The position numbers were made by a program, and so were the translations under genes. Below the pieces are notes generated by a model, which made no database searches, was not told the origin of the DNA, and worked only from the letters and a program-made list of their open reading frames with translations. From Halomarina rubra (GTDB taxonomy: Archaea; Halobacteriota; Halobacteria; Halobacteriales; Haloarculaceae), in contig NZ_JALXFV010000011.1 in NCBI RefSeq assembly GCF_023699475.1, positions 50,660-114,659 of the forward strand: 64,000 bases of DNA, read 5' to 3'. Below, one piece after another: positions 17,020-25,521 of this stretch. Each line of letters opens with the position of its first letter. The stretch's first letter is position 1.

Positions 17020-17973
17020 TTACGACCCGCTCGCGGCGCGTCGTCCGTTCAGCGCCCGTTTCGCCCGCTGGGCCGTCCGGAACAGCCGTCGTCCGCCCAG
17101 GCCGAGTCCGAGGTGGACGTAGCCGTCGTGGTCGGTCGGGTCGGCTCGAATCGCCTGCCAGGCGAACCGCCGGGCGTCGTCGTAGTGCCCCGCCTTCAGC
17201 GCCGCCGAGGCGACGAAGTTCGAGCGCGTCGAGACGAGTCGCCGCTCGACGCGCGGCCCGTACTCGGCGGCCAGCGGCCGGAACGTCTCGACGAACAGCG
17301 GGTAGGCGACGTCGCGCTTCGTCTCGAAGTCGTCCGTTATCTGGCCGTGGTCGCCCATGCGGTGGACCGCCAGCGGTTCGGACACCGACGCGACCGCACA
17401 GTGCTGTGAGAGGCGGATGGGCCACTCGCGGTCCTGCCAGCACGGGAAACGGTCGTCGGGCGTGCCCGCGACATCGACGACCGAGCGCCGAGCCATCAGC
17501 GTCGAGAACGTGCCGAACGGCTCGCCGTACAGCAGTTCGACGGTCGCGTCGCCCGACAGCGTCGGGCGCATCACGTGCGAGACCTCGCCGTCGACCTCGT
17601 AGCGCAGGCCCGTCGTGACGACGCCGACGTCGGGGTCCTCGAACGCCGCCAGCTGGCGCTCAACCTTCTCGGACAGCCAGACGTCGTCGTCGTCGATGAA
17701 CGCGACGAACTCGCCGGTCGACTCCTCGATGCCCGTCGTCCGGGCGGCGCTCGCGCCCTGGTTCTCCTCGTGGCGGACGACGCGGAGGGAGCGGTCGCCG
17801 GGGTCGACGCCGGCGAGCTGTGGTTCGACGGGGTCGGGCGAGCAGTCGTCGACGACGACGACCTCGATGTGGTCGTACGTCTGGTCGAGGACGCTCTCGA
17901 CGGCCTCGGTGAGGAACTCCGGTCGGCCGTACGTCGGAATCACGACACTCACTAGCGGAGCCTCGTCGCTCAT
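17020..17973 (-). CDS. GT2 family glycosyltransferase
   Basis: 317 residues. A GT-A domain opens with VSVVIPTYGRPEFL, followed by VVVDDCSPD and the DxD-containing FIDDDDVWL near residue 95. The segment CWQDREWPIRLSQH near residue 190 corresponds to the acceptor/catalytic base loop. A 100-residue helical C-terminal region lacks obvious membrane helices. It likely adds one sugar during surface glycan assembly. CCTAACCAAG (17998-18007, minus strand) lies 25 nt upstream. It diverges from the flippase operon at 18102. Confidence 0.85.
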   Translation of the reverse strand: MSDEAPLVSVVIPTYGRPEFLTEAVESVLDQTYDHIEVVVVDDCSPDPVEPQLAGVDPGDRSLRVVRHEENQGASAARTTGIEESTGEFVAFIDDDDVWLSEKVERQLAAFEDPDVGVVTTGLRYEVDGEVSHVMRPTLSGDATVELLYGEPFGTFSTLMARRSVVDVAGTPDDRFPCWQDREWPIRLSQHCAVASVSEPLAVHRMGDHGQITDDFETKRDVAYPLFVETFRPLAAEYGPRVERRLVSTRSNFVASAALKAGHYDDARRFAWQAIRADPTDHDGYVHLGLGLGGRRLFRTAQRAKRALNGRRAASGS

Positions 17974-18067
17974 TACGCTGACCAGCGCGGCCGCGGACTT
18001 GGTTAGGTGGCTCCTGTCGGCGGCGTGCAGGTGTGAGGGCGTACCAGGGGGCGGGGACTAGGGGTGT

Positions 18068-18077
18068 TATAACAATG
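18068..18077 (+). promoter_or_regulatory. TATA-like promoter element TATAACAATG
   Basis: Ends 24 nt before the ATG (18102) of the flippase leader ORF. Identical to the element at 1756-1765. Confidence 0.65.
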
Positions 18078-18101
18078 GCCGGCGGGTGGCGAGTAAGGAC
18101 A

Positions 18102-18143
18102 ATGACTGGTACGTACGGCTCGACGGACGGGACGTGGCGATGA
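18102..18143 (+). CDS. Leader mini-ORF (13 codons) overlapping the first flippase start
   Basis: ATG 18102 encodes MTGTYGSTDGTWR. The TGA at 18141-18143 overlaps the flippase ATG at 18140 (ATGA). A longer in-frame GTG start at 18086 would precede the expected transcription start, which supports ATG 18140 for the flippase and this ORF as a leader. Confidence 0.55.
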   Translation: MTGTYGSTDGTWR

Positions 18144-19678
18144 TTCGCCGTCTCGTCCGTCTCGTCCGTGGTGCGCTCTCCCCCGGTGACGGCCTGACGG
18201 AACGGACGGTCAAGGGCGGCATGTGGGTCGGTGCCCTCCAGGTCTCCGACCGCATGCTCCAACTGGTCCTGATGGTCATCCTCGCGAACCTGCTGGGTGC
18301 CGAGGAGTTGGGACTGTTCGGCGTCGCGCTCGTCGTGATGAGCGGCGTCAAGCGGTTCTCCCAACTCGGCCTCAATCAGTCGCTCATCTACGAGCGCGAG
18401 GAGAACGTCGACCACATGCTGAACACGGCGTGGCTGCTCGACATCGCCCGGACGTCGTTCATCGCGCTCACGCTCGTCGTCATCGCTCACCCGTTGGCGG
18501 GCCTGCTGAACGCCCCCGACGCCGCCATCCTCATCCAGATCATCGGCCTCGGGCAGCTGTTCGTCGGCCTCGCGAACCCGGGTATCGTCTACTTCCAGAA
18601 GGACCTCCAGTTCCACAAGCAGTTCGTCTACTCGATGTCCGGGTCGGTCGTCCAGTTCGCAGTCGCACTCGGCTACGCGGTGTACGTCGACAACACCGCG
18701 ATGTCGCTGGTGCTGGCGTTCGTCGCGAGCGACTTCGTCCGGATGCTCGCGTCCTACGCGCTCCACGACTACCGCCCGAGCGTCTCGTTCGACGTGCCCT
18801 CCGCACGCAGCATGATCAGCTACGGGAAGTGGCTCACCGCGAACTCCATCCTCTACTTCCTCTACAGCGAGGGCGACGACCTGCTCGTCAGCGGGTTCCT
18901 CGGCCCGCTCGCGCTGGGGTTCTACCAGCTCGCCTACCGGTTCTCGAACGCGCCCGCGACCGAGGTGACCCACGTCATCTCCGGGGTCGCGTTCCCGGCG
19001 TACTCGAAGATTCAAGACGACACGAAGGCGTTGCGTGAGGGGTTCCACCGCACCCTCCAGATGACGACGTTCCTCTCGTTCCCGCTCGCGATGGGCATCT
19101 TCGCGGTGACGCCCGCGTTCGTCGACGCGTTCCTCAACCCCGAGTACGAGGCGATGATTCTCACGATGCAGATCCTCGCCATCTTCGGGCTGACGCGCTC
19201 TGCGGTCGCGACGTTCGGTCCCGTGTTCAAGGCGGTCGGGCGGCCCGACCTCATCGCGAAGTTCTCGCTGGTGCGCGTGCTGTTGCTCGCGACGGGCCTG
19301 CCGCTCGTGCTGTGGCAGGCCGGCCAGCCAGCCGGGCTGCCGTTCGGCCTGACGGGTATCGAGGCGGCCTCGCTGGTCATCCTCGGCGTCCAGCTGTTCC
19401 CGATGATGGAGTTCGACGTCTACTTCGTCGTCAACATCGTCGAGACCAGCTACACGCGCGTCCTCCGTGACGTCGCCTACCCGCTGGCCGGCAGCGTCGC
19501 GATGGCGGCGGTCGTCGTCGGCGTCGACGGGGTGCTCGACGTCTCGCCCGTCCTCGACTTCGTCGTCCTCGTCGTCGTCGGCGCGGCGACGTACGGCGCG
19601 GCGGTGCTCGTCCTCGACCGGATGGGCTGGGGTGTCGGCCGGAACGTCCGAACGATGGTCTCGTCGATGGCGGGGTAA
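18140..19678 (+). CDS. Wzx-like polysaccharide flippase (MOP superfamily)
   Basis: 512 residues from ATG 18140, a start chosen because it aligns with the N-terminus of the next gene (both reach a Pro-Gly-Asp-Gly followed by TVKGGMWVG/TVRGGIWVG) and because of the leader ORF overlap. About 12-14 hydrophobic helices cover the whole protein. Characteristic segments are FYQLAYRFSNAPATEVTHVISGVAFPAYSKIQDD and GLFGVALVVMSGVKRFSQLGL. It should flip lipid-linked glycans across the membrane. Only 3 nt separate it from a paralogue at 19682, so both are probably translated from one mRNA. Confidence 0.88.
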   Translation: MIRRLVRLVRGALSPGDGLTERTVKGGMWVGALQVSDRMLQLVLMVILANLLGAEELGLFGVALVVMSGVKRFSQLGLNQSLIYEREENVDHMLNTAWLLDIARTSFIALTLVVIAHPLAGLLNAPDAAILIQIIGLGQLFVGLANPGIVYFQKDLQFHKQFVYSMSGSVVQFAVALGYAVYVDNTAMSLVLAFVASDFVRMLASYALHDYRPSVSFDVPSARSMISYGKWLTANSILYFLYSEGDDLLVSGFLGPLALGFYQLAYRFSNAPATEVTHVISGVAFPAYSKIQDDTKALREGFHRTLQMTTFLSFPLAMGIFAVTPAFVDAFLNPEYEAMILTMQILAIFGLTRSAVATFGPVFKAVGRPDLIAKFSLVRVLLLATGLPLVLWQAGQPAGLPFGLTGIEAASLVILGVQLFPMMEFDVYFVVNIVETSYTRVLRDVAYPLAGSVAMAAVVVGVDGVLDVSPVLDFVVLVVVGAATYGAAVLVLDRMGWGVGRNVRTMVSSMAG

Positions 19679-19681
19679 CTG

Positions 19682-21193
19682 ATGGGGCTCCGTTCACTCT
19701 TCCGTCGACTCCTGCCCGGCGACGGCAACCTCGCCTCCCAGACCGTCCGTGGTGGTATCTGGGTCGGGATGACCAGCAGCGGCGTCCGCGTCCTCCAGCT
19801 CGTGATGCTGGTCGTGCTCGCGCGTCTGCTGTCGCCCAAGGAGTTCGGGCTGTTGGGCATCGCGTTGCTCGTCATCGCCGCGCTCACCCGGTTCTCCCAG
19901 CTCGGTCTCGACGAGGCGCTCATCCAGCGCCCCGAGGAGAACGTCGACGACTACTTCGGCACCGTCTGGGTGTTGCAGGTGCTCCGGGGCCTGCTCATCG
20001 CGGGCATCGCGCTCGCGGCCGCCCCCTACGTCGCCGACTTCTTCGGGGAGGCACGGGCGGACATCGTCCCCGTGTTGGGCATCATCGCTCTGGGGCCCGT
20101 CGCTCGGGGTCTCCAGAACCCGGCGACGGTGTACTTCCAGAAGGACTTCAAGTTCCACCGCCAGTTCGGGCTCGTCGTCTCACGGACGGGGACGCGCGTC
20201 GTCGTCTCGGTGGTGTACGCCATCATCAACCCGACGGTGTACGCGCTCGCCTACGGCTACGCAGCGGGGTACGTCGCCCAGCTGGTGGCGTCGTACGTCC
20301 TCGCCGAGCGGGGGTTCCGACCGGCGTTCGACATCGAGCAGGCCCGCGAACTCATCGACTACGGCAAGTGGCTGATGGGCTCGGGGATGCTGTCGTACCT
20401 CTACGGAGAGGGTGACGACATCTTCGTCGGGCGGTTCATCTCGACGACCGCGCTGGGGTACTACCAACTGGCCTACCGGCTGTCGAACGCGCCCGCGACC
20501 GAAGTGTCCCAGACCATCTCGAAGGTGGTGATGCCGGCGTACTCGAAGATCCAGGACGACATCCCCGCCGTCCGCGAGGGGTTCCGCCGGACGCTGAGAA
20601 TGTCGACGCTCGTCTCGTTCCCGCTGGGCGTCGGTATCATCGTCGTCGCCGAACCGTTCGTCGCGACGTTCCTCGGCGACCAGTGGGAAGCGATGGTCAT
20701 CCCGATGCAGATTCTGACGGTGTACGGCATCCTGCGGTCGCTGCGGACGCCCGCCGCGCCGCTGTTCAAGGCGCTCGGTCGCCCGGACTACATGACCAAA
20801 CTCCAGTTCCTGAGTCTGGTCGTGCTCGCGGTCAGCATCTACCCGTTGACGGTCAGCATCGAACCGCCCCTGGCTGGCGCGTCGCTCGCCGTCGTCCTCG
20901 CCGGTGCGGTGTACCTCCCCCCTGCGGCGTACCTGACGATGAAGCTCGTCGACGAGAACCTGCGGACGCTCCTCGTCGTCCCGGCGTACCCGGCGGTCGG
21001 CAGTGTCGTCATGGGTGCGGTCGCGTACGGCACCCGGGAGATGGTCGCGTCGACGGTCGGTATCTCCGCCGTCACGTTCGCGGTGACGGCGCTGGTCGGG
21101 ATGGTGACGTACCCGCTCGTGCTGTTCGCGCTCGAACGGCAGTTCAACTTCGGCCTGACGGAACTCGTCCGGCAGGTCAGACAGGGCATCTGA
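19682..21193 (+). CDS. Second Wzx-like polysaccharide flippase (tandem paralogue)
   Basis: 503 residues with the same 12-14 helix topology and conserved segments as the upstream flippase, including PATEVSQTISKVVMPAYSKIQDD. The spacing to the upstream stop (TAACTGATG) indicates translational coupling. Tandem flippases may handle two different lipid-linked glycans, or may work as a pair; the sequence does not decide. Confidence 0.88.
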   Translation: MGLRSLFRRLLPGDGNLASQTVRGGIWVGMTSSGVRVLQLVMLVVLARLLSPKEFGLLGIALLVIAALTRFSQLGLDEALIQRPEENVDDYFGTVWVLQVLRGLLIAGIALAAAPYVADFFGEARADIVPVLGIIALGPVARGLQNPATVYFQKDFKFHRQFGLVVSRTGTRVVVSVVYAIINPTVYALAYGYAAGYVAQLVASYVLAERGFRPAFDIEQARELIDYGKWLMGSGMLSYLYGEGDDIFVGRFISTTALGYYQLAYRLSNAPATEVSQTISKVVMPAYSKIQDDIPAVREGFRRTLRMSTLVSFPLGVGIIVVAEPFVATFLGDQWEAMVIPMQILTVYGILRSLRTPAAPLFKALGRPDYMTKLQFLSLVVLAVSIYPLTVSIEPPLAGASLAVVLAGAVYLPPAAYLTMKLVDENLRTLLVVPAYPAVGSVVMGAVAYGTREMVASTVGISAVTFAVTALVGMVTYPLVLFALERQFNFGLTELVRQVRQGI

Positions 21194-21282
21194 GTCCGAG
21201 ACTCGCCGTCGCTCGTCGGCCCGATTCGGTGAGGAACGGATTCTCGGCTCGTCCGGTTCGACGAGCGTGCAGGCTCGTGCGG

Positions 21283-21456
21283 TCAGCGAGCGACGCCGAC
21301 CGCCGCCGCGTATGACAGCGCCACGCCGGCGACCCACGCCGAGAGGGCGAACACGCCGTCGCCGGCCGACAGCGCGAGCAGTGGGACGACGACGGCTCCA
21401 CAGAGTGCGATGGCGGTGAGCGTGACGACCGCGTCCGTGTGCAGCGTGCGATGCAT
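21283..21456 (-). CDS. Small two-helix membrane protein (57 residues)
   Basis: A reading frame from ATG 21456 to TGA 21283-21285 encodes MHRTLHTDAVVTLT and then two hydrophobic helices separated by a short Gly-Asp-Gly turn, ending in VGVAR. ACTAACTTAG (21481-21490, minus strand) ends 25 nt before the ATG, the normal leaderless spacing. No family is recognised. It is convergent with the second flippase. Confidence 0.55.
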   Translation of the reverse strand: MHRTLHTDAVVTLTAIALCGAVVVPLLALSAGDGVFALSAWVAGVALSYAAAVGVAR

Positions 21457-21646
21457 ACCCGAGACGACGACGGCGTGCCCCTAAGTTAGTGACTCACTGT
21501 CACACGTTGGGCCGTCGACCGACCGCCGGCGGTCGTCGGGGTCGTGCCGGCGACCCGGAACCCGACTGTTGACCGATGAAACAGTTAGTGGGCGACTGGC
21601 AGATTCGGCCCGGACGAACCGTCCGTCGGCGTGTCCATAGGCTGAG

Positions 21647-21656
21647 TATTACAATG
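21647..21656 (+). promoter_or_regulatory. Promoter-like element TATTACAATG
   Basis: Ends 24 nt before the ATG (21681) of the leader ORF of the TIM-barrel isomerase gene. It differs by one base from the elements at 1756 and 18068. Confidence 0.6.
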
Positions 21657-21680
21657 CCTCTATGACAGTACGAAGGAGAT

Positions 21681-21734
21681 ATGACGTGTTTCGACGGTGG
21701 GCCAGTCCCGGTCTCCGGGGGGGTCCGCTCGTGA
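21681..21734 (+). CDS. Leader mini-ORF (17 codons) overlapping the isomerase start
   Basis: ATG 21681 encodes MTCFDGGPVPVSGGVRS. The TGA at 21732-21734 overlaps the GTG start at 21731 (GTGA). A G7 run at 21717-21723 can pair with the 16S rRNA end for the downstream GTG. Confidence 0.5.
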   Translation: MTCFDGGPVPVSGGVRS

Positions 21735-22648
21735 AATCGGCCATCCAGCTCTACACGCTCCGAAACCTCGACGAGCCGTTGCCCGACATCATCCGCCGCG
21801 TCGGCGACGCCGGGTTCGAGGGTGTGGAGTTCGCCACGCGACTCGCCGACGCCGACCCCGACGAGGTGGTCGCCGCCCTCGCCGAGGCCGACGTCGAACC
21901 GGTCGGCGCACACCTGGGCCTCCGCGAACTGGAGGCCAACCCCGGTGGCTGTGCGGCCCGGCTCGCCCAGGTCGGCGTCCGGCGTGTCGCCGTCCCCCAC
22001 CTCCCGCTGTCGCACTACCGGACGCCCAAACGGGTCTCCGCGCTCGCCCGTCGACTCGAGGACCTCGGCGCGCGTCTCGCCGACCACGGGGTGATGCTGG
22101 TGTACCACAACCAGGTCCACGACTTCGTCCCGCTGCGCCGCCTCTCGTCGCTCGAACGGCTCGCGACGGCGGTCCACCCCTACCAGAAGGGGTCGGGGAA
22201 ACCCCAGACGGCCGTCGGACTGGTCGGTGACCGCGTCCACGACCGCCTCACCTCGCTCGACGACATCGTCCCGGTCGAACGCACCGCGTTCGGACGACTC
22301 GTCGACGCCACCGACGCCGAGTACCTCTCGTTCGAGGTCGACGTCGGGGCGGCCGTCGCCGCCGGCCAAGACCCAGCGGCGGTCCTCGACTTCGCGGGGG
22401 CACGCACCCCGCTCGTCCACTTCAAGGACACCGCGGTGACCGGCCAGCACGGGCCGCTGGCCGACTGGCGGTCGGTCGACCCGACGACCGGTGACGTCGA
22501 CTTCGAGGCGACGCTCGCGGCCGCCGCCGCCGCCGGCGCGGAGTGGGCCGTCTTCGAACACGACGACCCCGACGACCCCGTGCTCGCGCTCCGACAGGGC
22601 GTCGACACGCTTGCCCGCCCGCTTCGGACCGCCAGCCTCGAACAGTGA
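21731..22648 (+). CDS. Sugar phosphate isomerase/epimerase-type TIM-barrel protein
   Basis: 305 residues from GTG 21731. The N-terminus AIQLYTLRN followed by GFEGVEFATR is typical of xylose-isomerase-like (AP_endonuc_2) TIM barrels. Metal-site segments are LVYHNQVHDF near residue 130, SFEVDVGAAVAAG near 208 and LVHFKDT near 235, ending in FEHDDPDDPVLAL. It likely isomerises or epimerises a sugar intermediate of the glycan pathway. An in-frame ATG at 21662 is rejected as start because it lies before the expected transcription start. Confidence 0.82.
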   Translation: MKSAIQLYTLRNLDEPLPDIIRRVGDAGFEGVEFATRLADADPDEVVAALAEADVEPVGAHLGLRELEANPGGCAARLAQVGVRRVAVPHLPLSHYRTPKRVSALARRLEDLGARLADHGVMLVYHNQVHDFVPLRRLSSLERLATAVHPYQKGSGKPQTAVGLVGDRVHDRLTSLDDIVPVERTAFGRLVDATDAEYLSFEVDVGAAVAAGQDPAAVLDFAGARTPLVHFKDTAVTGQHGPLADWRSVDPTTGDVDFEATLAAAAAAGAEWAVFEHDDPDDPVLALRQGVDTLARPLRTASLEQ

Positions 22649-22702
22649 CCCTCCGACGGTTCGCCTCGCGATAATTGTCAGTTCTAGAAACAGTTTGTAA
22701 CC

Positions 22703-22712
22703 CATAACTATG
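22703..22712 (+). promoter_or_regulatory. Promoter-like element CATAACTATG
   Basis: Ends 24 nt before ATG 22737. This favours 22737 over the in-frame ATG at 22710, which lies inside the element. Confidence 0.55.
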
Positions 22713-22736
22713 GGTGTCTATCCGCTAGGGCGGGTA

Positions 22737-24263
22737 ATGCGCTGGTACCGCTCGATGGACGCCCGCCACGGGCTGGTTCTCGTCGTCCTCGCCGGGGCGT
22801 TGGTCCGGTTGTACGGGCTCGGAACCGAGAGTCTCTGGACTGACGAACTCATCACGCTGGAGTTCGTCCGCACGTACTCGCCGGTCGAACTGCTGGTCGA
22901 GATTCCGCTCAACCAGCCCCACCTGCCGCTGTACTACGTGACGCTCGACCTCTGGACGAGCGTCTTCGGGACGTCGGCGGTGGCGATGCGGTCGCTCTCG
23001 GTGCTGTTCGGCGTGCTCACCATCCCGATGCTGTACCTCGCGGGCCGCGAACTGTTCGACGAGACGGCGGGACTGGTCGCGGCGATGCTGTACGCGCTGA
23101 CCCAGTTCCACGTCTACCACGCCCAGGAGGTCCGGATGTACAGCCTCGTCGCCTTCCTGTCGGCGACGTCGCTGTGGCTGTTCGTCCGTCTGTTCGACGA
23201 CCGCGCGACCCACCGGACGACGATCGCGTACGCGCTCTCGACGGTCGCGCTCGTGTTCACCCACCCGTTCGCGGCGCTGGTCGTCCTCGCCGAGGGGTTG
23301 TACGTCGTGGTCCGCCTGCTCACCGGGCGGTCCGTCCCACGAGCGCTCCTCGTGAGCGGGACCGCTGCCGGCGTCGCCCTCGTGCCCGTCGGGGCCGCGG
23401 TGCTCTACCGGGTCGGTCTCGGTGGGTCGACGTCGACGCCGTTCCCCTACATCCCGCCGCCGACGCCGTCGCTCGTCGCGTCGATACTGCTGGAGTTCTT
23501 CGCGCTGACGGCGATTCCGGCGGCGTCGGTGTTCGTCGGAGCGCTCGTCGTCAGCACGGTCGCTCTCGGCGTGACCGACGGCTGTGTCTCGAAGGCCGTC
23601 TCGCGGGACCCCCGGACGACGGTGCGGAGCCTCCGCGAACGAATCACGCTGTCGTCGGCCCCCGGCGTCGAGTTGCTCGTCGTCTGGCTGGTCGCGACGC
23701 TGGCCGTCCCCATCGTCGTCTCGTGGGTGCTGTTCCCGGTGGTCTGGCCGCGGTACGTCCTCCCGGTCTCGCTGGGGCTGTACCTGCTGGTCGGTCGGGG
23801 CGTGACCCGCGTCCAGCGACCCCAGCTTCGCGTGGTGCTGGTCGTGCTGTTGCTCGTCGCGGTCGTTCCGGCGACGGCCTACGACCTGACGACGCCCACC
23901 CGCGAGCAGTGGGACGAGGCGACCGCCGACATCGAACGCGAGGCCGAACCGGGGGCGCTCGTCGTCGTCGCCGACGAGATCACCGAACGCGGCGTCGAGC
24001 ACTACCGGACGCGCTCGGACATCACGGTCGAAGGGGTGGTCGTCGCCGAGTCGGGTACGGGGAAGACCCCGGCGACGGACGAGGAGATACGCGAACTGAT
24101 GGCCGGCCACGACGAAGTGTGGTTGGTATTGTCTCACACTGACGATTCTACGGACAGACGTCTCAAATCGCTGGCATCTGACGGTCGAACGGTAGCTGAT
24201 AAGGATGGGCGTACATACGTTGGAATCGAAGTGTACCAGTACGAACGGGGTAATTCGTCGTGA
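22737..24263 (+). CDS. GT39/PMT-like membrane glycosyltransferase (ArnT-like)
   Basis: 508 residues with about 10-11 hydrophobic helices up to residue 390 and a small soluble C-terminal part. The first exposed loop has ESLWTDELITLEF, the acidic catalytic loop of GT-C family 39 enzymes. The second loop has NQPHLPLYYVTLDLW, and HAQEVRMYSL follows near residue 125. It would move a sugar from a dolichyl-phosphate carrier to a lipid-linked glycan or protein on the outer face. Its stop overlaps the next GTG start by 4 nt (GTGA). An apparent longer start at 22710 is disfavoured. Confidence 0.85.
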   Translation: MRWYRSMDARHGLVLVVLAGALVRLYGLGTESLWTDELITLEFVRTYSPVELLVEIPLNQPHLPLYYVTLDLWTSVFGTSAVAMRSLSVLFGVLTIPMLYLAGRELFDETAGLVAAMLYALTQFHVYHAQEVRMYSLVAFLSATSLWLFVRLFDDRATHRTTIAYALSTVALVFTHPFAALVVLAEGLYVVVRLLTGRSVPRALLVSGTAAGVALVPVGAAVLYRVGLGGSTSTPFPYIPPPTPSLVASILLEFFALTAIPAASVFVGALVVSTVALGVTDGCVSKAVSRDPRTTVRSLRERITLSSAPGVELLVVWLVATLAVPIVVSWVLFPVVWPRYVLPVSLGLYLLVGRGVTRVQRPQLRVVLVVLLLVAVVPATAYDLTTPTREQWDEATADIEREAEPGALVVVADEITERGVEHYRTRSDITVEGVVVAESGTGKTPATDEEIRELMAGHDEVWLVLSHTDDSTDRRLKSLASDGRTVADKDGRTYVGIEVYQYERGNSS

Positions 24264-25420
24264 GCGACGACGCGTCGGAGACGGCGGAGCGTAACCCGCC
24301 GCAACCCGATTGCAACAGTTTCGACCCCTCGGGAGCGTCTAATCCATCTAAACCCGGAGCCGACGTAGGGGAGGGTACGACGGGGACGAGCGACCGCGGG
24401 CCGGACGACCGGTCCGACGAGTCGCAGTTCGTCGGCACACGCATGAGCACGGTACACGAGATTCGAGGGCCAGAACGCATCGCCGAGCAGACCACCGACC
24501 GGTCGGCGCTCGAAGCACCGTTCGTCTCGGTCATCGTTCCGGTGTACAACGACCCCGAGGGACTCCGGGACACGCTGGACACGCTGGTCGACCAGACGTA
24601 CGAACGCGACCGCTACGAGGTGCTGGTCGTCGACAACCGCTCGCTCGACGAGACCCGAGCGGTCGCCGCCGACTACGCTTCGCGCCACGACAACGTCTTC
24701 GCGCTCGACGAGCGCCGTCGACAGAGCTCCTACGCCGCCCGGGTACGGGGGATTAGACGGGCACGCGGGGACGTCCTCGCGTTCATGGACGCGGATATGA
24801 CCGTCGACGCCGACTGGCTCGAACGAGCCATCGAGCGGATGGACGGCGACGAACTCGACTACATGGCGTGCAACGTCGAACTGTACTCCGAGGGCGAGGA
24901 GACGCTCGCCTCGAAGTTCAACCGACTGAGCGGCTTCCCCATCGAGCAGTACGTCGACGACCTCCACTTCGCGCCGACGTGCTGTCTGCTCGTCCGCTCG
25001 GAGGTCGTCGACGAGGTCGGGCCGTTCGACGTGCGGTTCGTCTCCAGCGGCGACCGGGAGTTCGGCCAGCGCGTCCACGACGCCGGCTTCGAGATGGGCT
25101 ACGCCGAGGACGTCTCGATGTACCACCCGACGCGGACCTCGCTGAAGTCGCTGGCGAAGAAGGCGATTCGAATCGGCCGCGGGAAACATCAGATGCGAGA
25201 GCTCTACCCCGAGCGCTACGGCAACTCGAAGCTGTTCGTCTTCCACCCGGGGCTGTACTCGCCGGAACTGCCACGCCACGTCAGCCGCTCGGTCGGCGAG
25301 TGGGACGACCTGGACCCCGAAGAGAAGCTCCGGTTCACCCTCTTCTCGAACGGGCTGAAGGCGGCCCGGGCGTACGGCACCGTCCGGGAGGCCGTCGAGC
25401 GAATCGTCGGCAAGGCGTGA
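24260..25420 (+). CDS. GT2 family glycosyltransferase with disordered N-terminal extension
   Basis: 386 residues. The first 90 or so are acidic and Ser/Pro-rich with no fold signature, a likely disordered extension. ATG 24443 (MSTVHEI) could be an alternative start. The GT-A domain begins at VSVIVPVYNDPEGL. VVDNRSLDETR, FMDADMTVDADWL (the DxD site, near residue 178) and SSGDREFGQRVHDAGF follow. It is translated by GTGA overlap with the upstream GT39-like gene, so both probably act on the same glycan. Confidence 0.85.
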   Translation: MSDDASETAERNPPQPDCNSFDPSGASNPSKPGADVGEGTTGTSDRGPDDRSDESQFVGTRMSTVHEIRGPERIAEQTTDRSALEAPFVSVIVPVYNDPEGLRDTLDTLVDQTYERDRYEVLVVDNRSLDETRAVAADYASRHDNVFALDERRRQSSYAARVRGIRRARGDVLAFMDADMTVDADWLERAIERMDGDELDYMACNVELYSEGEETLASKFNRLSGFPIEQYVDDLHFAPTCCLLVRSEVVDEVGPFDVRFVSSGDREFGQRVHDAGFEMGYAEDVSMYHPTRTSLKSLAKKAIRIGRGKHQMRELYPERYGNSKLFVFHPGLYSPELPRHVSRSVGEWDDLDPEEKLRFTLFSNGLKAARAYGTVREAVERIVGKA

Positions 25421-25439
25421 CGTCGACCGGTAGCCGGGG

Positions 25440-25449
25440 AATAACAAGA
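25440..25449 (+). promoter_or_regulatory. Promoter-like element AATAACAAGA
   Basis: Ends 24 nt before the ATG (25474) of the leader ORF of the oxidoreductase operon. Confidence 0.55.
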
Positions 25450-25473
25450 TAGCGAACCCGCCTCCGTGTCGGT

Positions 25474-25521
25474 ATGGAGCAGACCGATTCTACTCTCGCG
25501 AGTGGTGGATACCGTGAGTGA
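25474..25521 (+). CDS. Leader mini-ORF (15 codons) overlapping the oxidoreductase start
   Basis: ATG 25474 encodes MEQTDSTLASGGYRE. The TGA at 25519-25521 lies 5 nt inside the next gene if that gene starts at GTG 25514 (an 8-nt overlap). The same 8-nt overlap length is used at the two following gene junctions. Confidence 0.5.
   Translation: MEQTDSTLASGGYRE

Noticed and set aside
18086..18139. A longer flippase start at GTG 18086
   Set aside because: It lies only 9 nt after the TATA-like element and the extension does not align with the paralogous flippase.
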